A stretch of 64,000 bases of DNA from Microbacterium sp. zg-B185 (lineage in GTDB: Bacteria; Actinomycetota; Actinomycetes; Actinomycetales; Microbacteriaceae). Positions 31,592-39,132 of the stretch are shown in pieces (within the stretch, counting starts at the first letter, position 1; each line of letters begins with the position of its first letter). The DNA is taken from assembly GCF_030246885.1 (NCBI RefSeq), contig NZ_CP126739.1, positions 1,736,001-1,800,000 on the forward strand, read 5' to 3'. Made by a program: the position numbers and the translations under genes. Below the pieces are notes generated by a model. It saw nothing but the letters and a program-made list of their open reading frames with translations, was not told the origin of the DNA and searched no databases.

Positions 31592-31601
31592 AGACTAGAG
31601 T
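31592..31601. promoter_or_regulatory. Overlapping divergent -10 elements between DUF3000 and hydrolase genes
   Basis: The ten bases AGACTAGAGT contain TAGTCT on the minus strand (six bases before the DUF3000 GTG) and TAGAGT on the plus strand (nine bases before the hydrolase ATG). The two promoters cannot be occupied at once, so expression of the two operons is probably mutually exclusive at any moment. Confidence 0.5.
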
Positions 31602-31610
31602 GGGGCCCCA

Positions 31611-32816
31611 ATGGTCGTCTTCAGGCGCGCCGCGATGCGCGGTGCCTCTTCTCCCGCACTCCTTCTCGGAGTCAAGGCCGCGCTCACCGTGATCAGCGCC
31701 GCCTTGGCCGTCGTGCTCTCCGCGCTCACGGTGTTTTCCCTGCGCATCGCACGCCGCGTCGTCACGCCGGCCGTGCGGGTGGCGGACACCCGGATCCTCT
31801 CGCTGGACACCGCGGCCCAGACCATCACCCTGGCCCGCACACCGGACACCGAGCTGCCGGGCAGATACGGCCTCTTCACCGATGGCACCGAGAGCTACGT
31901 CAAGCTCGGCTCCGTCCTGGCCGAGGACGCCACCAGCGTCAAACGCAAGCTGCTGACCCACATCGGCACGCAGACCCGCATCTCACCGGATGCGGCCTTC
32001 AGCGGGTGGTACTACGACCAGCCGGGGGAGTTGCACCTCCCCTTCACCGCAGAGCTCATCGGATCCAGCGTCGGACCGTGTCCGGCGTGGCTGTTCCCCG
32101 CCGGCGACGGCGAGGTCTGGGTGATCCAGGTGCACGGGCGCGGCACGACCCGAGCCGAATGCCTCAGGGCGGTACCGGTCTTCCACGCCCTGGGCATCAC
32201 CTCGCTGGTGGTGTCCTATCGCAACGACGGCGAGGCGCCGCGCAGCCGCACCGGTACGTACGCGCTGGGGGCGACCGAGTGGCGGGACGTCGATGCCGCT
32301 GTCGGTTTCGCCCGGCGCCGCGGAGCCCGCCGGATCATCCTGATGGGTTGGTCGATGGGCGGCGCCATCGCCCTGCAGCTCGAGCTGAACTCCGCACACC
32401 GCGAAGCGATCGCGGGACTGATCCTGGAGTCCCCGGTCGTGGACTGGCGGGCCGTCCTGGGGTACCAGGCCAAGCTGATGCGGCTCCCCGCCGCCGTCAC
32501 CGGCATCGCGATCGGCGCGCTGAAGACGGAGTGGGCGACGCCCATGACGGGCGTCGGTGCGGCGATCCCCTTCGACCGTCTGGACGTGGTCGCCCGCGCA
32601 TCCGAGCTGCGGCATCCGATCCTGATCCTGCACAGCGACGATGACGGCTTCGTCCCGTCGGACGCGTCCCACGACCTCGCGCTGGCACGGCCGGATCTGG
32701 TCGAGATGCAGGTCTTCGAGGTGGCGCGCCACACGAAGCTGTGGAACTACGACCAGGAGCGGTGGAGTCAGAGCATCCGCGGTTGGCTGGAGCGTCAGGG
32801 ACTGACCGCGTCCTGA
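31611..32816 (+). CDS. Alpha/beta hydrolase with N-terminal membrane anchor
   Basis: A 401-residue protein. A hydrophobic helix at about residues 18-45 (ALTVISAALAVVLSALTVF) should anchor it in the membrane with the catalytic domain outside, or act as a signal. The hydrolase fold shows VWVIQVHGRG (oxyanion strand), the nucleophile elbow LMGWSMGGAIALQ (Ser), the Asp in LILHSDDDGFVPSD and the His in EVARHTKLWN. Esterase or peptidase activity is likely; the substrate is unknown. Divergent from DUF3000. Confidence 0.85.
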   Translation: MVVFRRAAMRGASSPALLLGVKAALTVISAALAVVLSALTVFSLRIARRVVTPAVRVADTRILSLDTAAQTITLARTPDTELPGRYGLFTDGTESYVKLGSVLAEDATSVKRKLLTHIGTQTRISPDAAFSGWYYDQPGELHLPFTAELIGSSVGPCPAWLFPAGDGEVWVIQVHGRGTTRAECLRAVPVFHALGITSLVVSYRNDGEAPRSRTGTYALGATEWRDVDAAVGFARRRGARRIILMGWSMGGAIALQLELNSAHREAIAGLILESPVVDWRAVLGYQAKLMRLPAAVTGIAIGALKTEWATPMTGVGAAIPFDRLDVVARASELRHPILILHSDDDGFVPSDASHDLALARPDLVEMQVFEVARHTKLWNYDQERWSQSIRGWLERQGLTAS

Positions 32817-32837
32817 CCGCCGCAGCGGCGACTTCGG

Positions 32838-33287
32838 TCAGGCAGCGCGCTTGGCGGCGACCTGGCGCTTGGCACGCCGGAGCATGCCGCTCATGCCGGC
32901 GATGCGCAGCGGGGAGACGGCCCGGGTGAGGCCGATGCTCTGCGGGAAGTCGTCGGGGATCGCGAGCACCTGATCGGCCGTCAGCCCGGTGATGCCCTGG
33001 ACCAGGATGCTGGCGAATCCGCGCGTGGTGGGCGCCTCCTTGGGTGCGGTGGCGTGCATGGCGACCGTGCCATCGTCGTCCACATCGATGACGATGTAGA
33101 CGGGGGACTGGCACTCCGCCACGCGCTCGCGCAGCTCCGGGTGCTCGTCGAACCGAGACGGTACGGCGGGCAGCTCGTTGGAGAATTCCAGCAGTAGCTG
33201 CAGGCGGTCGGCTTCAGGCAGCTCGAGGAACTCGTCGCGGATCTCCGCGAGAGAGTCGGGCAGAACGTGCGTGGTCATCTCCTCCAT
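32838..33287 (-). CDS. sufE: SufE family cysteine-desulfurase sulfur acceptor
   Basis: A 149-residue SufE-like protein that accepts persulfide sulfur from a SufS-type desulfurase. The acceptor Cys lies in ERVAECQSPVYIV, with the conserved ATAPKEAPTTRGFASILV and LTRAVSPLRIAGM segments. It follows the sulfurtransferase gene by 42 bases in the same direction, a sulfur-transfer pair common in actinobacteria. The start may be ATG 33287 or 33278; ribosome spacing is poor for both. Confidence 0.9.
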   Translation of the reverse strand: MEEMTTHVLPDSLAEIRDEFLELPEADRLQLLLEFSNELPAVPSRFDEHPELRERVAECQSPVYIVIDVDDDGTVAMHATAPKEAPTTRGFASILVQGITGLTADQVLAIPDDFPQSIGLTRAVSPLRIAGMSGMLRRAKRQVAAKRAA

Positions 33288-33329
33288 CTTCCCACGGCCC
33301 GATCCGACCCGGACGGATCGCGAGATCGC

Positions 33330-34229
33330 TCAGGCCGGAAGGCTCCCAGGCTCGGGGCCGATCACGATCGGCACGCGCACCGCGCTGCCCCACTCCGTCC
33401 ACGACCCGTCGTAGTTGCGGACGTTGTCGAACCCGAGCAGATGCCGCAGGACGAACCAGGTGTGACTGGAACGTTCTCCGATCCGGCAGTACGCGATGAC
33501 GTCGTCGCCGTCGGAGAGGCCGACCTCGCCGCGATAGATGGCGTCCAGCTCCGCGCGCGGCTTGAAACCGCCGTCTGGCGCCACCGCGCGCGCCCAGGGC
33601 ACGCTCTTGGCCGTCGGGATGTGTCCCGCCCGCAGCGCCCCCTCTTCGGGGTAGGCCGGTGCGGTGGTCCGCGTTCCGTCGTACTCCTCCGGGGAGCGGA
33701 CATCGATCAGCGGCTCGCCCAGGTGCGCGAGTACATCGTCCTTATAGGCGCGCAGACTGCTGTCATCGCGCGCGACGACGGGATAGTCCGTCGGCTGCCG
33801 GGTCGGCGCATCGGTGGTGATCGGGCGACCTTCCGCGATCCACTTGTCGCGGCCGCCGTCCAGCAGCCGGACGTCCTCGTGGCCGAACAGTGAGAACACC
33901 CAGAGCGCGTAGGCGGCCCACCAGTTGTTCTTGTCGCCGTAGATGACGATCGTGTCGTCGCGCGAGATGCCCTTGCGGCTGAGCAGCTTCGCGAAGCCCT
34001 CGCCGTCCACGTAGTCCCGGACCACCGGGTCGTTCAGCTCGGTATGCCAGTCGACTTTGACCGCGCCGGGGATGTGGCCGGTCTCGTAGAGGAGGACGTC
34101 CTCGTCGGATTCGACCACGACGAGGCCGGGCTCGTTCAGGCGCGCCTCCAGCCACTCGCCGGTGACGAGACGCCCCGGTTCGGAGTACTCGGCGAACTTG
34201 GGGGATGACGTGTCGAAGTCGACGGGCAC
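33330..34229 (-). CDS. sseA: Rhodanese-type sulfurtransferase (two domains)
   Basis: A 299-residue thiosulfate/mercaptopyruvate sulfurtransferase. The N-terminal rhodanese domain (about 1-140) is inactive-type with [15 protein letters not shown]. The C-terminal domain has the active loop [12 protein letters not shown] with the catalytic Cys, after [12 protein letters not shown]. The GTG at 34229 is preceded by GAGGAGC. With sufE it forms a two-gene unit for sulfur transfer. Confidence 0.93.
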   Translation of the reverse strand: MPVDFDTSSPKFAEYSEPGRLVTGEWLEARLNEPGLVVVESDEDVLLYETGHIPGAVKVDWHTELNDPVVRDYVDGEGFAKLLSRKGISRDDTIVIYGDKNNWWAAYALWVFSLFGHEDVRLLDGGRDKWIAEGRPITTDAPTRQPTDYPVVARDDSSLRAYKDDVLAHLGEPLIDVRSPEEYDGTRTTAPAYPEEGALRAGHIPTAKSVPWARAVAPDGGFKPRAELDAIYRGEVGLSDGDDVIAYCRIGERSSHTWFVLRHLLGFDNVRNYDGSWTEWGSAVRVPIVIGPEPGSLPA

Positions 34230-34349
34230 CGGGGCTCCTCGGTCGGGGTGGCGGGATGGACGGCGTAGGGTGGGACCGTCTCTCCGAGCCTAGATTCCCG
34301 GGCGCGGGAGCGCACACACTCCGTAAGACCCCGACACAGGATCAGCAGG

Positions 34350-35384
34350 ATGACACCCACCGCGACCCGCACGGGAATCGTTCACCTCACCGAACTCGCC
34401 CCGCAGATCTCGGGTGCGGAAATGGTCGCCTCGCTGGTGCCTCCGCCGCAGTTCACCGACGCGACGTTCGAGTCGTATCGCGCCGACCCGGCGTATCCGT
34501 CACAGCAGGACGCGAAGGACGCGCTGATGGCGTTCTCCGGCGTCGCTGCGCCGGCGGCGCGGACCGGCCTGTTCCGGCGAGCCAAGAAGGGGCCCGAGCT
34601 CAAGCCGGGCGTCTACCTGGATGGCGGGTTCGGTGTCGGCAAGACGCACCTCCTGGCATCGATCTATCACGCGATGCAGGCTCGCCGGAAGTACTTCGGT
34701 TCGTTCATCGAGTACACCGCGCTGGTCGGGGCACTCGGATATCAGAACACCGTCGAGCTGTTCCGCGGCTCCGATCTGCTCTGCATCGACGAGTTCGAGC
34801 TGGACGATCCCGGCGACACGATGGTCATGACACGGCTGCTCGCCGAACTCGTGGCATCCGGCACGCGGCTGGCCGCGACATCCAACACTCCGCCGAACGC
34901 CCTGGGCGAAGGGCGTTTCGCCGCGCAGGACTTCCTGCGGGAGATCCACGCGATGGCCGCGAGCTTCCAGACTCAGCGCATCGACGGCACCGACTACCGG
35001 CATCGCGCCCTGGATGGACATGCCGCCGTGCTCACGGTGGCCGACTACCAGGCGACGATCGCGGGTGCCGCCACCACCGGCCTCGTTTCGGACGATGCCT
35101 TTCCGGCACTCGTGGCGCACCTGGCGACGGTGCATCCCTCGCGGTACATCCGTCTGATCGACGGCCTGTCGCTGGTCGGCTTGCGCGACGTCGCGCCGCT
35201 GACCGATCAGTCCGCGGCCCTGCGCTTCGTCGCGTTCATCGACCGCGTCTACGACGCTCAGTTGCCGATCAGAGCCACGGGGGAGAGCCTCGATCTGGTC
35301 TTCCCCGAGGAGATGCTCGCCGGCGGGTACCGCAAGAAGTACCTGCGCGCCATCTCGCGGCTGATCGCCTCGACTCTCGACTGA
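34350..35384 (+). CDS. zapE: Cell division protein ZapE (AFG1-like ATPase)
   Basis: A 344-residue AFG1-family P-loop ATPase; in proteobacteria ZapE acts on the Z ring. The Walker A motif is GGFGVGKTHLLASIYH, Walker B is LLCIDEFELDDPGD, and the sensor region has LAATSNTPPNALGEGRF. No signal peptide or membrane helix is seen. The ATG at 34350 was chosen; CAGG lies just upstream. It is divergent from the sulfurtransferase gene. A division role in actinobacteria is inferred from the family. Confidence 0.9.
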   Translation: MTPTATRTGIVHLTELAPQISGAEMVASLVPPPQFTDATFESYRADPAYPSQQDAKDALMAFSGVAAPAARTGLFRRAKKGPELKPGVYLDGGFGVGKTHLLASIYHAMQARRKYFGSFIEYTALVGALGYQNTVELFRGSDLLCIDEFELDDPGDTMVMTRLLAELVASGTRLAATSNTPPNALGEGRFAAQDFLREIHAMAASFQTQRIDGTDYRHRALDGHAAVLTVADYQATIAGAATTGLVSDDAFPALVAHLATVHPSRYIRLIDGLSLVGLRDVAPLTDQSAALRFVAFIDRVYDAQLPIRATGESLDLVFPEEMLAGGYRKKYLRAISRLIASTLD

Positions 35385-35453
35385 GCCTCATCCGCTGATT
35401 CACGTCGAGTTCTCACGCCGGCGAAACGTGATGTTTACGCTGAGCGACCTCGC

Positions 35454-35469
35454 GTAACAGACGCGAAAC
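35454..35469 (+). promoter_or_regulatory. GlnR-like box upstream of amtB
   Basis: GTAAC-N6-GAAAC at 35454-35469 matches the half of the actinobacterial GlnR consensus gTnAC-n6-GaAAC. It lies 120-135 bases before the amtB start. The partner pair expected 22 bases away is not well conserved (GTTTAC at 35433 is off register). Confidence 0.5.
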
Positions 35470-35588
35470 ACGACCTGCCCGTCGCCGGAAACCCCCGCTC
35501 GTCAGACTGGCCTGGCCCGAACAGCCGCGACCCGACTCCGCGGCGGCCTCGGGCCACTGAGTAACACGACACATGGATGAGGACTCTC

Positions 35589-36809
35589 ATGGATAGCGGA
35601 AACCTGGCCTGGTCTGTCGCTGCGACAGCACTAGTGCTCTTTATGACACCGGGCGTGGCCTTCTTCTACGGCGGCCTCGTCAAGGCGAAAAGCGTCGTCA
35701 GCATGATGATGATGAGCTTCGGGGCACTGGGCCTGGTGAGCGTGCTCTGGATCCTCTACGGGTTCAACATGAGCGCGGTCGGCTCCCCGTGGGCATTCGC
35801 CGGCAACCCCTTCTCCGACTTCGGCCTGGCCACGGCCGACAGCGACACGCTGGTCGGCGTCGCGTTCGGCGCGACGTTCGCGATCATCACCGTCGCGCTC
35901 ATCTCCGGTGCCATCGCGGACCGGGCGAAGTTCGGCGCGTGGCTGATCTTCGCCGGTGTCTGGGTCACGCTGGTGTACTTCCCGGTCGCCGCATGGGTCT
36001 GGGGCGGCGGCTGGATCATGAGCCTCGGCGAGACCTTCGGCTTCTCCACGAGCGTCATCGACTACGCCGGTGGAACCGCAGTCCACATCAACGCCGGCGC
36101 CGCAGCACTGGCCCTGGCGCTCGTGCTGGGCAAGCGCATCGGATTCCAGAAGGGCATCCACAAGCCGCACAACGTTCCGCTGGTCATGCTCGGCGCGGCG
36201 ATCCTGTGGTTCGGCTGGTTCGGCTTCAACGCCGGCGCCGAGGGCACGTTCAACCTGCTCGGCACCGAGGACTCCAGCGTCGGTCTCATCGTGATCAACA
36301 CCATCGGAGCAACCGCGGCTGCCATCATCGGCTGGCTCATCGTCGAGAAGCTCAAGGACGGCAAGGCGACCTCTGTGGGTGCCGCCTCGGGCGCCGTCGC
36401 GGGCCTCGTCGCGATCACCCCGGCCTGCGCGAACCTCGCACCCGGCTGGGCGCTCCTGCTCGGCGTGGTCACCGGCGCGGTGTGCGCACTGGCGATCGAG
36501 CTGAAGTGGAAGCTCGGCTTCGACGACTCGCTCGACGTGGTGGGCATCCACCTCGTCGGTGGTCTGATCGGAACCGTCTACCTCGGCTTCTTCGCCACGG
36601 ATACCGGCCTGTTCCTCGGTGGCGGCTGGGAGCAGTTGGTCCTCCAGGTCATCGCCGCACTCGGGGTCATGGTCTACTCCTTCATCGTCGCGCTGCTCAT
36701 CGGCTTCGCGATCGAGAAGACCATGGGCTTCAGGGTCAAGAACGAGGATGAGATCGCCGGCGTCGACACCGTGGTGCACGGCGAAGAGGGCTACGCCCTC
36801 GTCGACTGA
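35589..36809 (+). CDS. amtB: Ammonium transporter
   Basis: Amt/MEP channel of 406 residues with about eleven transmembrane helices. Family signatures include MTPGVAFFYGGLVKAKSVVS, the DYAGGTAVHINAGAAAL segment with a pore His, FGWFGFNAGAEG, and the second pore His in DVVGIHLVGGLIGT. It was started at ATG 35589, which has GAGGA six bases upstream; ATG 35577 in frame is less well placed. The GlnR-like box upstream suggests induction in nitrogen limitation. No glnB/glnK gene follows; the next gene is unrelated. Confidence 0.95.
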   Translation: MDSGNLAWSVAATALVLFMTPGVAFFYGGLVKAKSVVSMMMMSFGALGLVSVLWILYGFNMSAVGSPWAFAGNPFSDFGLATADSDTLVGVAFGATFAIITVALISGAIADRAKFGAWLIFAGVWVTLVYFPVAAWVWGGGWIMSLGETFGFSTSVIDYAGGTAVHINAGAAALALALVLGKRIGFQKGIHKPHNVPLVMLGAAILWFGWFGFNAGAEGTFNLLGTEDSSVGLIVINTIGATAAAIIGWLIVEKLKDGKATSVGAASGAVAGLVAITPACANLAPGWALLLGVVTGAVCALAIELKWKLGFDDSLDVVGIHLVGGLIGTVYLGFFATDTGLFLGGGWEQLVLQVIAALGVMVYSFIVALLIGFAIEKTMGFRVKNEDEIAGVDTVVHGEEGYALVD

Positions 36810-36828
36810 CCATCATCAGCACAGTGCA

Positions 36829-36854
36829 GGGCGTCGCGGGCAGCCGCGGCGCCC
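36829..36854 (+). terminator. Hairpin terminator after amtB
   Basis: An 11-bp stem (GGGCGTCGCGG with CCGCGGCGCCC, one G-T pair) and a GCAG loop lie 20 bases after the amtB stop. Confidence 0.75.
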
Positions 36855-36879
36855 TTCGCTGTGCCCGGCGGACGGCGCC

Positions 36880-36885
36880 TAGTGT
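36880..36885 (+). promoter_or_regulatory. Candidate -10 element (TAGTGT) for the PemK-like gene
   Basis: TAGTGT is followed by six bases and GTG 36892 without a ribosome site, as expected for a leaderless message. Confidence 0.45.
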
Positions 36886-36891
36886 GAAGCC

Positions 36892-37413
36892 GTGACCGAA
36901 CCCCGAGGCATCCTCAGCGCCCTCAAGCGCCTGTTCCGACCCGCGCGAGCGCCCGAGCCGATCCGCTCACGAGCGGGGACACCCGGACAGGATGCCGCCA
37001 CCGCGACCATCGAGATCGAACCCCCCTCCGCGAGAGGGTTGCGGATCAGCTATGCGCCCGACCGGGACGGCGAACCGGATGCCGGGGAGATCGTCTGGAC
37101 GTGGGTGCCGTACACCGAGAACGACGGCCGCGGCAAGGACCGCCCGGTGCTGGTGATCGGTCGGCAGGCCGACCGATCACGTGTCTTCGCGGTGCGGCTG
37201 ACGAGCAGATCGCACGACGGGGACCGGGACTTCCTCAGCATCGGCGCGGGTCCGTGGGATGCCCAGGGGCGAGCCTCATGGGTCGACATCGATCAGATCT
37301 ACAGCGTGCACACCGACGGCATGCGACGCGAGGCATCCGCGCTGGATCGCGAGCGGTTCTCCCGCGTCGCCGACGCGCTGCATCACCGATACGGCTGGGA
37401 GGTGGAGAGCTGA
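36892..37413 (+). CDS. PemK/MazF-like protein without visible antitoxin
   Basis: A 173-residue protein. The first 65 residues are polar and unlike MazF. From about residue 66 the MazF-type SH3-like barrel begins with GEIVWTWVPYTENDGRGKDRPVLVIGR, followed by LTSRSHDGDRDFLSIG. The family includes sequence-specific endoribonuclease toxins. Upstream is a terminator and downstream are tRNA genes, so no antitoxin gene accompanies it. It may be a non-toxic housekeeping member common in actinobacteria. Leaderless start likely. Confidence 0.75.
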   Translation: MTEPRGILSALKRLFRPARAPEPIRSRAGTPGQDAATATIEIEPPSARGLRISYAPDRDGEPDAGEIVWTWVPYTENDGRGKDRPVLVIGRQADRSRVFAVRLTSRSHDGDRDFLSIGAGPWDAQGRASWVDIDQIYSVHTDGMRREASALDRERFSRVADALHHRYGWEVES

Positions 37414-37425
37414 ACCTGCGGTCCG

Positions 37426-37501
37426 TGGTGGGCGATACCAGACTCGAACTGATGACCTCTTCCGTGTGAAGGAAGCGCGCTACCAACTGCGCCAATCGCC
37501 C
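37426..37501 (-). tRNA. tRNA-Val(CAC)
   Basis: A full cloverleaf on the complement. The acceptor stem GGGCGAT pairs with ATCGCCC, the D-arm contains GCGCAGTTGGTAGCGC, and the anticodon loop is TTCACAC with anticodon CAC. The T-arm contains GTTCGAGTC. The CCA end is encoded. Confidence 0.95.
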
Positions 37502-37650
37502 ATGACCTTGCGGGGTCGGCTTCCGAGCCTACCGGATGCGCCGGGCTCCGACGAACGCCCGGGGCAGGTGACACGCGCGAGCTCCGCGTGGTTTTGCACG
37601 GCGCCGTGCATCGGCTAAAGTCATGGAAGTGCCCGGAGCAATCCGGAAAC

Positions 37651-37723
37651 GCGGATGTAGCGCAGTTGGTAGCGCACAACCTTGCCAAGGTTGGGGTCGC
37701 GAGTTCGAGTCTCGTCATCCGCT
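37651..37723 (+). tRNA. tRNA-Gly(GCC)
   Basis: The acceptor stem GCGGATG pairs with CATCCGC, the anticodon stem CAACC/GGTTG encloses loop TTGCCAA (anticodon GCC), and the T-arm has AGTTCGAGTCT. CCA is not encoded. Confidence 0.95.
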
Positions 37724-37778
37724 CGAGTGTTGGGTCCCTCTCCGGAGGGACCATGGCACGTGGGGTCAAACCACACGC

Positions 37779-37852
37779 GGTGGCGTGGCCGAGCGGCTAG
37801 GCACCGGCCTGCAAAGCCGTTTACACGGGTTCGAATCCCGTCGCCACCTCCA
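37779..37852 (+). tRNA. tRNA-Cys(GCA)
   Basis: The acceptor stem GGTGGCG pairs with CGCCACC, the anticodon loop CTGCAAA carries GCA, and the T-arm has GGTTCGAATCC. A CCA end is encoded at 37850-37852. Confidence 0.95.
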
Positions 37853-37877
37853 CTCACAACTGAACAGCCCTGCACGG

Positions 37878-37949
37878 GCGCGATTGGCGCAGCGGTAGCG
37901 CGCTTCCCTGACACGGAAGAGGTCACTGGTTCGATCCCAGTATCGCGCA
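37878..37949 (+). tRNA. tRNA-Val(GAC), probable island attachment gene
   Basis: The acceptor stem GCGCGAT pairs with ATCGCGC, and the anticodon stem CTTCC/GGAAG encloses loop CTGACAC (anticodon GAC). The T-arm has GGTTCGATCCC. The last seven bases belong to a direct repeat that recurs at 46174, the pattern left by integration into a tRNA end. Confidence 0.95.
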
Positions 37950-37980
37950 CAGAGAAAAACCCCCGGGATCCCGGGGGTTT
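37943..37980 (+). repeat. Left direct repeat (candidate att site) at the tRNA-Val end
   Basis: It runs from the tRNA-Val acceptor 3' strand through the terminator. It matches 46174-46210 with one base missing in the A run and one C/A mismatch. The shared core begins TCGCGCACAGAGAAAA. Confidence 0.7.
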
Positions 37981-37981
37981 T
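37956..37981 (+). terminator. Intrinsic terminator of the tRNA cluster
   Basis: A perfect 12-bp stem built on AAAACCCCCGGG with an AT centre, ending in TTTT. This is the strongest rho-independent signal in the window. Confidence 0.92.
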
Positions 37982-38030
37982 CTCGTTTCCGGGCCATCGC
38001 AATAGGGCGATCTTCGCGCAACTTTCGCGT

Positions 38031-38860
<830 letters not shown>

Positions 38861-38873
38861 CGGTCGCTCCGCT

Positions 38874-39017
38874 TTGAAGGTCTACGTTCGCGACGCCCAC
38901 GCGGCCGGCGTGTACCTGCAGCCCGGCGACACGATCCTCACGCGCGCGGAGAGACTCGGCCAGATCTTCACGGACATCGTCGCGGGTAAGCGCTCCGATA
39001 CCGAAGACCTGAACTGA
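38874..39017 (+). CDS. Possible 47-residue peptide or gene remnant
   Basis: From a TTG at 38874 a 47-codon frame reads MKVYVRDAHAAGVYL, then LQPGDTILTRAERLG and ends TEDLN. It has balanced protein-like composition, and begins 13 bases after the DUF1345 stop. There is no ribosome site and the family is not recognised. It could be the tail of a lost gene. The surrounding 38861-39132 holds nothing else visible. Confidence 0.25.
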   Translation: MKVYVRDAHAAGVYLQPGDTILTRAERLGQIFTDIVAGKRSDTEDLN

Positions 39018-39132
39018 TCCTCGACGTGAGTGTGAGGCTGGCCGCGGCGCAGTCCTGCGACCGGACCGGACATGCTGGCGCTGGCGGCGAGGTACGCAAC
39101 GACCGGAATCGCCACTCTCGAGACGGCGATGG

